Shown here: positions 45,869-59,798 of the stretch, one piece after another
Layout: the number at the start of each line of letters is the position of its first letter
Position numbering within the stretch: position 1 is the stretch's first letter
NCBI GenBank assembly: GCA_019787685.1
Contig: JAHNUO010000004.1
Location: forward strand, 2,294,001 to 2,358,000
Length of the DNA: 64,000 nt
Source: Chiua virens
Taxonomy: Eukaryota; Basidiomycota; Agaricomycetes; Boletales; Boletaceae
Direction: 5' to 3'
Program-made: the position numbers and the translations under genes
Notes under the pieces: model-generated
The model's input: the letters and a program-made list of their open reading frames with translations, nothing else
What the model was told of the DNA's origin: nothing
The model's database searches: none

Positions 45869-47930
45869 CTACGGAGATCTATGATAAACCCACTAGGATC
45901 AATGCGACAGAAGTAGAATGAGGTAGTGAACATACAGCAGGGGATGAGAATTTCCGAGACACCTTTTCCACTCGGTCCCTGGCACGCGGATAGAACTTGT
46001 TCACAAGCCGCACAGTGCGTTTCAGAACGACGTCTCCCCAATCGCTGGTCTCATTCAATTTATCCTCCACAGCCAACTTGCAAACTTCCTTGTGCATTTC
46101 TGAGAGTAATCCGGACGAAAGGTACTCTTTGATGGCATCGACAGCGTCTTCCTCGATCGTGTGCAAATGCGTCTCTGGCAATTGATGGATTTCTGAGAGA
46201 AATACCAATACCATGACCAGATCCACAATATATCCAATGATGTGGGAGATATAAGTGGGACTGATGATTGTCAGAGGTGACTCAAACTAACCAGAGTATA
46301 TCGAGCATACCTCGTTTGATAAACGTCCGAAACCCACTTTGGTGCCTCTGCAGCCGCACCCATGGCAGAGATGGGACTCGCAGTGGCAGCCACAAACGTC
46401 CCGTGGGCACACGGGGAAGAATGGATTGACCTACAACGATCATTGAGAGACTGGCCACTTCAGAAATGATCACCAACGTTGCACTCTGCCCAGCATGTAC
46501 GATGTCCTCGACCAAATGAGCCATCCGCGCTTTGAAGTCACCTCCAGCAAGATACTTTCGGAGAAATCAGATAAGACATCGAGTTATTCTCGAAGAGAGC
46601 AACGCACACCCGAGCTGTCGTAAATATTCCAGATTGCGATGATTTCCTTATGGATGACAGATACGCAATGTTCCATTAACTTCCCCTTGAATTTGGTGGT
46701 GCTACGTAATCCACTCCAGTACCCTGCGACAGCATCAGGACAGCATGACATCTCAGAGACAATGAAACGTACCCTTGCTGCCCACACTAGACGAGGATGT
46801 CAGAGGCTGCTATCCACGAATTAAACAACAATCTTACTCGATCGTAGCTGCTATGGTTGTCTCAAGGTCTTGACGCTGAGCGATTGCCCATGCAAGAGCG
46901 ATAGGTGTATCATGCGTTCGTTTCTGGTGAAACTTCTGTATCGCAGCATCGGTAGATTGGATCAACGTAGAAACCGTATCCTCGTAGCCTGTCATTGCTA
47001 CGACGGAGTTTTTAAAAATCGAATGGTTTTTGGAAGGTCACTCACTTGACACTGGAGTTACTAGTTGTTGGGATAGCAATGAGTCGAGCGAGATGTTCTT
47101 CAGTGTGTTATCAAGTATACGTTCCGCCTCCTCTCGACGTTTATCATCGCCGCCAAGGTTAGATATCTTAACCGACGCGATCGAGTCAACCAACAGGTCA
47201 AATTTTGTGAGCACGATGATAACGGGCACTGCGTACGATGAGCAAAAAACATGGTGAAATTCTTTGTCGTACCTTTCTTATGTGCCACGTCAAGGATTCT
47301 TTCTACCCCACTTTCGTTAAGACGTTCGCCACCAAGTGGGGCTTTCATACAGATCCTTGTGATTCAAGTTAGAATGAGCTTGGATCATCACGACTGTTCT
47401 ACGTGACCCACCAGATAGCATGTAGCATTTTCTGCGGGTCTTTCTCACCAAGTTGCGTGCAAATGAACTTTCTAAGGTCGTCAAAATCCGTATCACTGTT
47501 CGGCAAGAAATCTCGGGAAGAAGTATAGAGCATGAATCTATTGTTTTCACTGAACGTGAGGCCACCCTTGGATGCTTTGAGAGACGGCATCTTCGACCCT
47601 CTTGTTTGTCTCAACATATTCCTATTGAAGCGAATCAATCAAACTTTGGTTCTGAATGATACAGTAACTCCTACCCAGTTCTCTGGACTCGGATCGACAC
47701 CGAAAACCGTGCTGAGTAGTGTTGATTTTCCGCATCCTGACTTGAATGTCACAAGTGAGACTAACGACGAGTAGATTGAGTCGGACAGGAAGCGCTACCT
47801 TCCCTACCACCAGTACACGGAACCTATTATGAGAGTCGTTACCAAAAACGAGCCACTCGAGCAACAAGCCAGCTCACTTGGTTAAGTCGGAGAGTATCTC
47901 GTCCACCGTTGAGCGAAAGGGAGAGTCCAT
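45869..47930 (-). CDS. P-loop GTPase-domain protein (AIG1/IRG-like Agaricomycete family)
   Basis: Start ATG at 47930 (MDSPFRSTVDEILSDL). Two introns join FRVLVVGK to SGCGKSTLLSTVFGVD, rebuilding the P-loop GKSGCGKST (G1). The next exons give SKGGLTFSENNRFMLYTS, MLHAIWICM, VERILDVAHKK and VPVIIVLTKFDLL, whose TKFD is the G4 base-recognition motif. The expected DxxG of G3 (usually HDSxGF) is not obvious here (LYTSSRDF). The C-terminal half is helical (TPIALAWAIAQRQDLETTI, GYWSGLRSTTKFKGKLM, AVEDKLNETSDWGDVV), with hydrophobic stretches, and the stop is likely at 45869. Proteins of this layout are common in Agaricomycetes and of unknown role. Exons in the C-terminal half are approximate. Confidence 0.75.
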
Positions 47931-48828
47931 CGGATCGAACAGATAGACAAGTCAACGGGGACAATCAGTACGGCTTCGGTCTATGAATGACTCCTGCCCT
48001 CAACTTGAAATATGGCAGTGCCCAGCGCTCAGCCGAGCGCGCTCACTCGGAACTCATTCAGGCCCAGGACTAAATCGGATCCGACCGGCTCCGGGACTCA
48101 AGGCCTCATGCTCTTTCACTCACTGCACACGCGAAGGGGTCAGCTGGTGAGACTTGAGTTATTGCCACCGCCAGTATCGACCGTCACTCTCTGATGGTAC
48201 GATTTGAAGGTATTCAAACTCATCGACAAGCAGGATCGTCGCCAAGTTAGTCTCATAAACCCAGTGTCATCATTCTGACATGACATTCGTGAGTTTCCGG
48301 CCTACGGGTTGGCCGGACTCGTTGGCCATGATGCCAACGATGAAGTATACACATCGCTAAATACATTCGGGGAGCATATCAACTTGGACCCCTAGAAACG
48401 CGGATGTTTAGTACCATCGATTTCACCTCGTCCACTGGGGTAGTCTTCTTTGAACCTAGAAACAAAATCAGTTCAAGGTCCAGCGCATACTGGACATGCG
48501 TAAATTTCGTTAGTCCGACGGACAAACTTGCGCACCTGCATATGGTCTGACCATGACGCGGAACGATTGACGACGTTCCCAAGCTGTATCTAATGTATGC
48601 ATGTCAGTAGTCAGCAGCCAATACTCAACGTTCGACTCCCGTCAGTGTGCTCAAGGACTGCAAGGCTGAGACTGGATGTACACTGGTGAAATATCTGAAC
48701 CGGAAGTCGCTGAGACCAATGAAATGTGCAAATATCTCGGTTATACTGGAGTTGGCGCACATGAAAGTAATCTAGTGTGCAGTAGCAGGCTCGCACGAGC
48801 AATACCCGCGTGAGGCAGAGTCTATCTT
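47931..48828. other. Intergenic, nothing recognised
   Basis: About 0.9 kb upstream of the GTPase gene and downstream of the ATP synthase subunit gene. No domain or repeat seen. Confidence 0.4.
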
Positions 48829-49554
48829 CTAGTGCAGGTTGTACCCGATCAAATGCCTTCGTCCTATTATTTCTCCGATCTGTTCGCGCAAACAATTAAC
48901 ACGGCGGCGCCCGGAAAAAGGTAATGGAAACACCAAAGACGAGAAAACAAGAGGCTCACTTTGAAAATCGTGTATGCCTCCACTGCATAGACTGCGACGC
49001 GACCCCACTCACCGGTCGCGAGGAGGTCACGCCAGTACTGCGGGTTCTTTGCACGAGCCCAAAGGGCAGAGTACGCGTCTGTGACGTTACCAAAGGAAGT
49101 CGGGGGCTGCAACCGCTCAGCAATGTAGATTTGCTTCAGTAGCTCACGCGCAACTTCGGCGTTGTACATGAGGGGTTGGCGGTATGCTGTGCGGACCAAA
49201 CGCAGATCATATGATGCACGAGTAGGCAGAAGTAAGGAGAGGGCCAAAGGATATTTTGAGCGGAGAGTGCAACCGAAATAATGGAGCACGGTCAACCCTC
49301 ATGAAATCGGATACTGAGGCAGAGTTACACGTACACCCAAGCAACCCTGCAGCTCTTTCACCGAGAGGCCCGAGTAATTGTCCCGCGTTTGCCAATAACC
49401 GCTGTACAGCACCGACGGCATCCTGTACCTGCTTTGAGCCGCTAGCACCTTGAGAGCTCGGGGTAGTGCTGGCGAACCGGCGTGCGGCGAACGACGGAGA
49501 AGCACGGCGTGAGGCTACTTGGCGAAATAAGGAGGTAGAGAACGTCGACCGCAT
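48829..49554 (-). CDS. ATP20: Mitochondrial ATP synthase subunit g
   Basis: Membrane-sector (Fo) subunit that supports dimerisation of F1Fo-ATP synthase in the inner mitochondrial membrane. Exons 49554-49335, 49186-48960 and 48879-48829 sum to 498 nt (165 aa). The N-terminus is Arg/Ser/Ala-rich without acidic residues (FRQVASRRASPSFAARRFAS), a mitochondrial presequence. The core reads AAGLLGSYRQPLMYNAEVA, LKQIYIAERLQPP, ALWARAKNPQYWRDLL and VAVYAVEAYTIFK, joined across the last intron to IGEIIGRRHLIGYNLH at the end. These match subunit g in order. The fairly long first intron (about 150 nt) is notable among the short introns here. Confidence 0.93.
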
Positions 49555-52317
49555 AATGTTGGCGGTGTGTACTTTTAGCTATGATTTTTTGGCGTTGGCT
49601 TCGTTCTTTGTTGAGGACGAACTTGCTCGTTGGTTGAGGAAATCACCGACCACAAGCTCGGTGGGACTAAAGTTGTGGGAATATTCGACTGCTTTTCCGG
49701 CTTCGGCCGAGTAATAGACTCACTATAGCAAAGAGTCTAATCATCAGCATACCCGGTGCCTGCAGCCTCTGACAAGATCTCTCAAGTGAAGGTCGTCACA
49801 ATGAAGTGGAAAAGCGTTCGGTTCGAGGCTCGCTACTAAGGGAACGGTATGTTTTGATCAGTGCTTGCCCCACTTGCTACCCATTTCACACCGGACGAGG
49901 CTGCAACCCGTCTTCCACTTGTCACCGTGGAACTTTCCTCCCGCTAGTCGCTATTTCATCAAGGAACTTTCGTCTACACGTCCATCCTTATCATCATTGC
50001 CCCTTGACCTCTTATGCAGTTGGTGATGCCCGGCGGTCTAATTGCGAATGGAACGCAATGACTGAGCTCATTACTGCCGTCGCACCTGCGCTTTTCAGGT
50101 TGTAACTGGCTTCGTCTTTCTCACTCACTCGCACAATTTCGGCTTCTGTGCCGCCCAACTTCATCTCAAATGCCGCACTGGCACTAGTTCTACCGTGACC
50201 ATGTCTCCTATCCGAAGACCGTGGGACCGCAATCCTGCAACTTTACTATCCCGAATACAAAAACCCTTACCACTTGCTGAAGGTTTTACCAGTGCTTTCC
50301 TCACTTTTACGCTGCTGACAAACAAATCATCAGGTGCCTGTTCGATGAAGATGACGCTTGGTAGGCAAGCTGAAGAAATTCTCGACATTCCGCAAAGATG
50401 CTGCTTGTTTAGATCTCATTAGACTTCTCGTGCTGGTAGAAGACTCGGACAAGTACTCGAGGTCGTGTGTCAAGGGAGCCGCAGGTTCCTGAACGATCAG
50501 GAGTTACCAAATCCCTTGATATATGGGATCAGAAAATGGTGTTTCCAGCAGCCAAAAAAAAATTCGCTTGATGCGGAGGACTCGATCCAGTGGCTCTTGA
50601 CCCATTGATTGATCGGCACCGGAATATACCAGGAATCGGGAAACCAGAGGTCTTCCGCTATCAACAGGGAGGTCGCATCGGGGTACTACTGAACATTTAC
50701 ATCGACTCGAGCTTCTCTGTACATCAGAGCAGGAAGAGAAGGCGAATGAATCAACGTATAGACTCACCTAGAAGTGAAGATAAGGCAAAACTGGCAATTT
50801 TCCTACTCCGAACTATTTCCGTACCGTCATGCCAGAGTATCCCGTCCATCCGATAACCAATATGGATGAAAGCGAGGGACGTCGACAAGATTACACAGCC
50901 AATACTTTTTCTGGGAATGGACGAAGACTCTCCGAAGCACTCACATGGTCGATCATGAGCGTCGTGCGGCTTATAGATACAACCGCTCTTCCGCAGCACG
51001 GGAATACGGTAAACGGTACGGGCCTCTCGGGAAGGCGTTGGTGACCACGTGATATGGTGAATTTGCCAAGATAAGGGTGACCGGTGACCTCCGATGGATG
51101 TGTTTGGAAGCGGGACGCCAGTGTGAGTCTCAGTGCAACTTGAATACACACGAGGTGCGCTTGGGTGAGCATTCCCCGAGATTAAGACATGGTCCCCGCA
51201 TCATGATCTTGAACGAATCATGACCTCGTTCGAGAGAAACCATGCGGCTCGCACCACGGGTCAACACCAGTGACTGGGAACATGATCTAACTTTGCTCGG
51301 CGTCATTTCAAGTTCTGACCCTATCAATGCTTCCGGTCAGCAAATTGCATCATATGGCTCGCCTGAGAACGGCCGAATTTGCATCACAATAGCAAGCCTT
51401 CAAGCTGGCGATTTGGTTACTGTACCGAGCCTGGTGCGACGGTGCGACCGATTGGCTAGCCCAGTAGCAGTAGAGTTTTTTTATTAACTTCAGGCGGAGT
51501 ACGCAATGCAAAGTTTGAATTCCTACACTATAACTCGAACTTCTCGGTGGGAATTTGTCACTGAGGTCCAATCTGAAATTAGAGCAGCATGATGTCTTGA
51601 AGAACTGACTGCTAGGGCTAGGGCTTCAAAGCTACATCTTCAGTCGCTATATTAACGTCTTACGGACTCTTACCTGCGAACGTTGGACCCTTGAAAGACG
51701 GATTCGGCGGGCCGGGAGTCTCAGGCTGTGGCTAGAACTCGGTGACAAATATTGTGAGTTTTGTCAAAGCCTCTTTCTTACGCGACTACTGGCACTAACC
51801 CACATTCAAGTTCAACTGGATGACCTCGGGGAGTTTTCTGTTACGAGCGTCCCGATAATGCGTTCTCCTTCCATATGACATACCTTGGTAATCGTAGCTC
51901 AGTCGGACTCGTGATTCAGCTTTCACAGCTAAGAAAGATTTTTGGTCGCTCCTGCTCCGGTCATGCATCGTGATCCCCTGAGACCCTACCATGTGGTCTT
52001 GGAATTCATTCCGAGCGACTCGTCTGAATCCGTCGGTCACAGACATCCTCCTCTGGGTTGAAATAGCAGTAAGTCATCACCTGCCTTTGTGACGTCTATG
52101 TTTGGCTGCAATTATAATGCCCAGGCTCCTTCAGAGGTGCAGAACCATGCGGGTCTTTCGGAATATAGCCTATCTATCTTCAATTCTCGCATGCATGCAT
52201 GCTCTCACTGGCAGATGCGCCTCCCGACGAGATTCTGAGTATATAATGTTGGGGGAATACCTCGGGGTAGACCAGCTGCTCGCTCGTGCCTCTCCCTCGA
52301 TCAGCGCCACTTAGATC
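49555..52317. other. Gene-poor interval
   Basis: About 2.8 kb between ATP synthase subunit g and the chitinase gene. A minus frame at 50161-50388 looks mildly protein-like but has no start context, introns or family match. Others are short. No transposon termini found by eye. Confidence 0.45.
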
Positions 52318-54266
52318 ATGATGCTCCTGCGCTCTCTCGCTACGTCCCTCGCTGCTTGTTCCCTTTTCGGGTTAACGCACGGTGTCCCTCTTATGGATAA
52401 ACTTAGGAGTCTCACTCCTGCGGCTCGAAATGTCCTGAAGAGGGCCACACCCACTGCGCCTTACTTTGTAGTCTATAGTGACGCGTATGTCGCTACCGAA
52501 CCCACAGTGGCTGAGATCAACGTGAGCGAGACTTTCCTATAACATATACCTGCTAACCGTCGCATTTCAGGGTTTCAATGTATTGTAAGTACTTGTTCCC
52601 TTTTTGGAAATATGCACAATGAGATATCAACGACGTCATCAGCGCCATCTCGTTCTTGCTTACATCGGGTGCAGCCGATGAAGCGCTTGCATGGCAGGAG
52701 CTTACCGCCAGCGAGCGTACGACTATTCTAGACGAGTACAATGCGGCTGGAATTTACCTTGTTGTGTCTCTCTTCGGCTCCGAGGACACGCCAACAACAT
52801 CGGGTGACGATCCTATCACCACGGCCAACTCCATGGCTGCCTGGGCTCTTGAGTACAGTCTTCAAGGTGTCGATGTTGACTATGAGGTACTTCTTTAAAT
52901 CAACTCACATTTATGTGACTTATTCTTATTTTTTTTCCGTGTGCTACGCAAGGACTTTGGTGCATTTGACAGTGGCACAGGATCCGCCGAACAATGGCTT
53001 GGAAACTTTACTGCGCAACTCCGTACGCAGCTTCCGCAGGGACAGTACATTCTCACTCATGCTCGTAAGTCGTGGCTCGTGAGCATCGTGATGGGGTATC
53101 TTCCGGTGCTAATCAATCTCTGCAGCTGTCGCGCCTTGGTGAGCAGTTATCATACACACTCAATCACATGCACTTAAACGTCAACAAGGTTCTCTCCCGA
53201 CATATGGGGCGGAGGAGGATACCTGTGGGTCAACGAGGCTGTCGGTTCCATGATTGACTGGGTGAGTAAGGTGCCACCCCCTTGGGCGATGTTCTCACCA
53301 TTCACTCTATAGTATAATATTCAAGTAAGCTCTGATGTTGATCATTTTGAAATTTTGTTGTTGAATTCACAATGTCTCGTAGTTCTACAACCGTGAGTGT
53401 TCAAGTGAAGTGATGCAAATTGAATTGGGATGCTAAAATTTTACATTGTAGAGGGAACGACAGAGTACACGACGTGCGAGGGGCTTCTCTATACTTCTTC
53501 TTCGACCTGGCCTGAATCTTCCATCTTCCAAATATCTGCGAACGGCGTGACTTTAGACAAACTTGTCATTGGTAAACCAGCTACCGCCACTGATGCGAAC
53601 AATGGTTTTATGAACACCACTCTCCTCGCCTCGTGTGCCGCTGAGGCTTACGCAGGTGGATGGGGTGAGTGTGTATACCATGCCAGACTACCCAAGCTGA
53701 CTGACCTGGCATAGATGCTGGCGTGATGGTCTGGGAGGTACGTCACTCTTTAATCTAAAAACGCAACGATAACAATAATTTATATGTCGATGACCATAGT
53801 ACCCGGATGCTGCTTCCTCATGGATCACAGCGGTGCGTGGAAACACCTGGCCGATCCCTACTTTGCCAAGCACCACTTCGACTACTTCGGCGGCAACTCC
53901 TACAAGCACAGCACCAGCGGGAACAGGTAACTGTGCCGGCGTCACAGCATGGGAGGACAATGTTGCAGTAAGTCCTGCTCGCATCATCTATGTACTATGT
54001 CCCTCACCCCGTCATTCCGCAGTACAACGGCGGGGCCCAAGTGACGTACGAGTGAGTTCTTATGTTGCTCCCGCAGCCAATCACCAAGTAGTGACCTAAC
54101 CCGACCCAAAGTGGCGACCTCTGGACTGCGAGCTATTGGAATGAGGCATCCACGCCCGGCGGTGCGTTCTTTTTTTATGCTGGGAACTTGCGTATGGTAC
54201 TAATTCTGATCTCACCCTCTTAAAGGCTCCGCCGACGCCTGGGCAAATGACGGTGCATGCACATAA
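52318..54266 (+). CDS. Secreted GH18 chitinase with chitin-binding module
   Basis: Endo-type chitinase acting on beta-1,4-GlcNAc polymers. The first exon begins at 52318 with a signal peptide (MMLLRSLATSLAACSLFGL) and a likely KR processing site. The GH18 barrel shows APYFVVYSDAYV, ISFLLTSGAADEALAWQEL, YLVVSLFGSED and the catalytic segment LQGVDVDYEDFGAF, with the DxDxE pattern carrying the acid Glu. TAQLRTQLPQGQYILTHA, APWFSPDIWGGGGY, GVMVWEYPDAASSW follow. A Thr/Ser/Pro linker (LPSTTSTTSAATPTST) leads to a CBM5/12-type domain (CAGVTAWEDNVAYNGG, GDLWTASYWNEA, ADAWANDGACT) ending at 54266. About nine short introns are needed. It probably functions in cell-wall remodelling or exogenous chitin use. 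Confidence 0.9.
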
Positions 54267-56884
54267 GGTGAATTTCTCCCTCATTTCTCCGGGACGAACT
54301 CTATCGATAAGGCACGGCTACATCAGATGGTCCCTGCGGCAATTCTCCCCAACGTGTGTATGATTATGTATTTATTTTGAACGGTTGTATGGATCTCTAG
54401 ACTGAACCCTAAATCTCGAATGATCAAGGCACAGCGGAGGATGGTGACCTGAATGGCTGTCAAGGACGACTTTGTAAAAAAGAACATTGTCTCATATCGG
54501 CTATCCCCACCCTCCGATATCCGTAGATACGGAGAGTTCTGTTCTTATTGTTTCAGATGTTTGCGCTCGACGCCACTGGTCTAACCCCCTAAAAGAATTA
54601 CATCGTTGCCATCAACGGGTCCCGAGTGCTGGAAGCATCACAAAAACGATGCTGGTTTGCACCTCGTGGAAGTGGGTCACCGGTCAACCGGTCACCAGTC
54701 ACCCCAAGTCATCACACTTTCGATTCGCGTGGAAATATCTTCCAATACGGGGCCCACTGTCCCAAAGATGTCCAAGGATGAGCAAAAGTAGCATTGATCA
54801 TTTTTGGTGTCCGGCTGATGAGCTCGTCCTAGTCTGTATTCCGAGTCACTGGTTGGTGCCGACTCGGGAGCTGTTGATGGTGCAGGATGATTGAACCATT
54901 GGACCGGTAATGTACCTAGTACCATTCAGGGCACCGAGTTTGTTATCGATACCGCGATCCGGCCCGTCCGCAGTTCCGCAGCGGGCTTCAACGAGGACGA
55001 GCCATTTGCGTCATAAAATCAGGGGTCTCATTAGAACTGTGGGTAATGAGCTGCCTAGCCTGGCCATTATTGTTGGTGTTCACTGATGCGGGTTATCAAA
55101 TCAAGTAAGCTCAAATCTATCAGGTTCGAACATCAGTGGAAAGGATGCCAGCGGGAACATCCAGATTTGGCGGAACAGGGGATGCGGCGCAGGAAAAGAG
55201 CATAACAAACTGGCGCACCTGTGCTAACAAAGCGAGGGGACGAAAAAGCGGGGCATTCGGTGACGTTCAAGTTCCGGGCGATGTAAGTCCAGAACTAGAA
55301 ACCTGAGGACGAGAAAGAACTCGAACCCATTACCATGGAGATGGTGGGCTGTGAGGTTGGAAACACATCAACTGGGTCTCGGAGCGCAAGCCTGAAAGAA
55401 ACAGTAGAGAAGAATGGTAACAGCTGGGCGCCGAGCGGATTTGTCACTGACAGCGAATGTTGAAATGTTGGAACACCAGGGTTCCGCACAAGCGACATAT
55501 GTCACTTTGAGCCCAGAGGCTTGGCCAATAGGGTACGACTCAGATGCTGTAACAGCAAGCCTATATCGACGTTGCAACGTTGCACGGAAACCTTTCAAAT
55601 GTCAGACAAGATGATACCAATGCCAAAGAGACGGAACAAACCGTTGGTGACGTGACGACGTGCTTCAAGTGGTCCGAAAATCGCCAAATCGCCACTGGTC
55701 GCCGCGTAGCTTTTACTATGGATGCTTTTGATTCAGCAGTTCCCAGCTGGCCGCTTCTCCGTATCATCTTGCACTAGAGCGCCCGAGATCGGTCCGACTC
55801 GCAATGACCCGAACGTCTGTGCACGACGGCGAGATCTGAGATACTTGTGGTACGAGGTCTCGAAACACGTCTGCACGACAGCGCGTCTGGTACCACACCA
55901 CGGACCGTCCGAGTCGCTGCTAAAGTGGTCGACACAATTGCTCCATGTACCGTAACAGACGCAAACCGTGCCACATCCGAGTCACTGGGAAGTTGTATAG
56001 AATAAGTGAACTGACAGATTTACAAACACCGTAGTAACGAACGTTGGCCTTTCGTTTGATTTCTGTGCAACAAACAGCATGAACTGACATTCGGAATGGG
56101 CATCCAGCTAGCCTTGTCCCCTGTGCGACAGTATTTTCACTTACATCCGTTTACTTTTCCCCCGCATGTCGACAAGTCAGACCTATACCGGAATACTCAA
56201 ACCCAAGCTTACCCGCAAGAAGGCCCGTCCGTAAACACCATGATAATGATATTTATTGTTACCATCGCGATGGGCGAGTTGCCGTGAAGCACAAAGGCAA
56301 ACTGGACCTTCGTATCAGCGCGTACACTTCTGCAATCTGGTGGAGCAAGATGTCCGAAATCTCGGTCCCGGGGTGAATGGATGACACGGCATGTCGTCCC
56401 GAACGCAGCTGCGATGCTACCTCCAATGTCTTGTCTGTCGTCGGAAGCTAAAAAAGAAACTGGACCAGACGGCCGACTTACTTTTAAGCGAGTGTTCGTC
56501 CGATGTTTCGCCTGATAAAGGTAAATTGAGCAGGCTGTCGCATCCGATGTAATGTTTCAAGTTACTGAGTAAGTCCATCTGTTAGATCATGGACATGTTT
56601 TGTCGCGGGGACAATGACATTGGCAACGATGGACGTCCATATGCATCACCCATGATTCAGAGTGACAAGGAGAATGATCGAAAATAGATGACGAGTAAAG
56701 ATCGTTAATCCTGCCTATCGAATCTCCGTCCATGAGCAGGATTTAGCACGCGATATTACTTGACCCAATAAAGTCACACAAATACGAACGAACAAAGTGA
56801 AACAGACAAGTAAAACTATGAACTGGCCGCCCTATCTGAATGTCTCTTTATCGGGGGACATGTGCTCGCAACAAATCCGGATTA
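54267..56884. other. Gene-poor interval
   Basis: About 2.6 kb with only short overlapping frames on both strands. No domain, terminal repeat or tandem array recognised. It contains the 3' flanks of the chitinase and Ku70 genes, which converge. Confidence 0.45.
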
Positions 56885-59798
56885 TTACCTGTTCAACCAT
56901 TCGCCCACGCGCTCCATAAGTTCGGCCTTTTTTCCAGACGTCGGCAAGCCCTTGCTTTTGAGCACTTCCTATAAGGTCACGCGTGAACAACAAACACATT
57001 GGCTAGATGGGGGAAGAAGAGTACCTTGAGTTGATCGACCCGAAGCTGTTACGATCATGATCAATCTAATCAGATACTCGTTCAACTCTGGTGACGTGGC
57101 GCTCGACTCACCTTGGCTAGCGTTCCTTCCGCGTATTTACTCCGAAGATCCGCTTCGTCCACGGAAACATCCTGAGGAAAAGAAAAGGATACCATGTTCT
57201 TAGCATGTCAGACTACATTTGAACAGTACGACAAACGGATTTTCTCTTCGTTCCTGTTGTGGCGATGACAGTGTTGTAATTCTCATCGCTTGCCAACACT
57301 TTCTTCCATTCTGTTAATAGCGCTCCCGCACGCTGAATAATATTGTCTATTAACTGCAAAAAGGGACTACATAAATCGACAAACCTTGTGAACCACGTCG
57401 TACCTGGGCCGGGTCAGATCTTCGAATCCGTCTGCGTCGAATTCTTCACGAAAGGCACTTGCTTGGAGCTGAGCATTATGATATGCTAGCGCTGAACGAC
57501 AAATTGAACAAGATACCGCAAGGAGGCGGAACATACATACCAGGATTTGGATACGAATCTGGGGAATATGCACCGTTCTTGAGACATAACTTCTCGATCC
57601 AAGCTTTGGCAGCGTCAACCGCTGCTTCGGGAGCTAATATAGGAGTGAGAAAACGAAGTCCAAAGATAGCTTGACGTACCTTTGAATGATTCGGTAATGG
57701 GTCCTTTGCGGATGTCGTCAACAAAAGGCAAAAAGATGAGATGGAATCCGGCAGGTTCACTCCATCCGCCCTCTTCTACAGTTTCGGCCTACAGCATGTT
57801 CAATGTTAGTGATCTAAAGCATACTAGGGATGATCCACCTGTGGCACGAGGGCACAGAAAGCGGGGGTAGCATTGCGCCGAACAATGGCAAGGACTAAGC
57901 CGATCTTGTCCTTCTCCAACATCTTTTGCAGAAGAGCGCTGAAAGTGCGTTTACTACCAGAGTGTTTCTATAAAAGCTGACTTAGACCAGGAGAAAATAT
58001 ACATACTATTAAACCACTTACCAATTCATCCGGATATATGAACAGGGAATGTTTGACATTATCCTCGAATTTGAGTTCTTTCTTCTCCTTGAAGCCGAGA
58101 AGTTTGAGGCCTAACGAAGTAAGAAGGTGGGTATGGAATACGATTCAGCTGAAGGTGTATATTACCTGGTTCGAGGTCCAAAGTACGGAAAGACCGGATC
58201 TCATCCGCGGTGTAGAATGGCTGTATAGACGGAAATTCAGTGTTCCTTATTTCGGCCGAACGTGAAGCTACTTCACTCTCTGGCCACGTTTGACCGTTCT
58301 CGTCATTGACAGACTGATTTCTTCATCTTCATCGGCTGCTTCTTCCGGACCGGTGCCCAATGTTCCTCCGAATAAGAACTTGGAAGGGTCGACCTCCACT
58401 TGATGATCCTATGAGTGTGGGAAGTCAGGGGACCCATGGCGTGGCCAAAAATACGAAATCAACCTCATCAAGATAGACCGTTCGGCTATTTGCGACCTCC
58501 ATTCGGTCTCCGAGGTCAATAAAGTACTTATATGATCCCTTCCTTTGTTCGGTGATTAATCCGTAACTGATAGGCGCTGAGACAATGTCGGACCTCTTAA
58601 AGTGTCGGTGAGAAACTTACCCCTTTACGCCGATGATGAACCCTTTGCCAAGTTCAAACGGAATGCTGAACAGCGCACGCTTTGGAACCTCATGAAATCG
58701 CATCTGAGAAAGAAGGTCGTCGATCCTCGTGATTGAGATCGACGCTGGGAGCGTGTCCTCATCCTCTTCGTCCTCATCCTCGCCAAAGGCATTGGAGGGT
58801 AAGACAGACTGTCAAATTAAGTTCAGTCCCACGGACAGTTCCTACGAAAGGGATCAAACAGACGGAGTAAAACTTTGTTGGGTCAAAAGGTTTTGCTGGA
58901 GTGGAAATGAAGAAGGGCTCGACTTGCACGCCGGCTTGGGTAAGATCCTATCAATGTAATTAGATGACCCTGGGAGCCGTGTCTGCGAATGACAAACGAT
59001 GAGAGTTGTCTTCGATGAAGTAATCAGCTGCCTGCTATTTGGATGTGGGTTGTCATCATCCGTGATTAAGAACACGCGCTTGGACGCTGTCTTCGGTGCA
59101 CTGGAAGAAAATCAGCAACGGTGTCCGATCAAGGAGTACAAATCCACAGAACCCATCTCGCATGACCCAGTTACAACTCGTGAACACGTCGCCCATGGGC
59201 ATCTTCTTTCCTCATTAGGAGGGAAGGTGTTCCGGAGTAGATCCGAATCCTCTCTAGCCTCTTCAGAAACAAAAACAATCAATAATTGAATATTATCTGG
59301 TGGAACATAGGTACCATCGATCAAGCGAATGAGCTCATGGATGGTTGGTGCACTTATGGGAGCAATTTGCTGGTAGACGAAACAATTTTTCTTGATTTCG
59401 GAAGCATAACCCTTGACTTCGTTGGGTCGCGTCTGGATGAAACACTGCTAAGCATCCTTAAAACCAAAATAAATGCTGTATTACCGTATTGAAGAGGAGT
59501 ATTCCGACAGAGTCATTTGGCCCGACAATGACCTTCTTTTTCTGGATTTGCATAGCGGCGTCGAGAGCTGTGAGGAGATGGGACGTCTTTACGTTCTCGT
59601 AGACGGGATCATCCCGAAGCTCATGCATAGACTCTGAACAGTCAATGCAAAACAAGATCACATCTCGTTTTCCTTCGGAGAACTACGAAATAGGGGTCAT
59701 TTTGGAAGACGACAAAAAGCGTGCGGACTCACCGACATATCTTGCAGTTCCTCATCCTCCTCGTTTTCCATCACGTTCCAGTCATCATAAGGCGGCAT
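56885..59798 (-). CDS. KU70: Ku70 DNA-end-binding subunit
   Basis: Ku70 pairs with Ku80 to encircle broken DNA ends in non-homologous end joining and to protect telomeres. Start at 59798 (MPPYDDWNVMENEEDEEL), an acidic N-terminus. After an intron (gtgagt...tttcgtag) comes FSEGKRDVILFCIDCSESM, the vWA-like domain typical of Ku70, then LLTALDAAMQIQKKKVIVG, SVGILLFNT and RVFLITDDDNPH, a Ku70 signature. The C-terminal end is a SAP domain: EVLKSKGLPTSGKKAELMER, then VGEWLNR and stop at 56885; a C-terminal SAP domain distinguishes Ku70 from Ku80. More than a dozen short introns lie between; not all were placed. It is transcribed divergently from PTPA with 272 bp between the start codons. Confidence 0.9.

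Noticed and set aside
45404..45916. 170-codon plus-strand frame after the terpene synthase
   Set aside because: Basic, Ser/Arg-rich, no domain. It overlaps the 3' end of the GTPase gene on the opposite strand.
50161..50388. Minus-strand frame ending in VELVPVRHLR as a possible small gene
   Set aside because: Looks somewhat protein-like but has no splice partners, upstream context or known domain.
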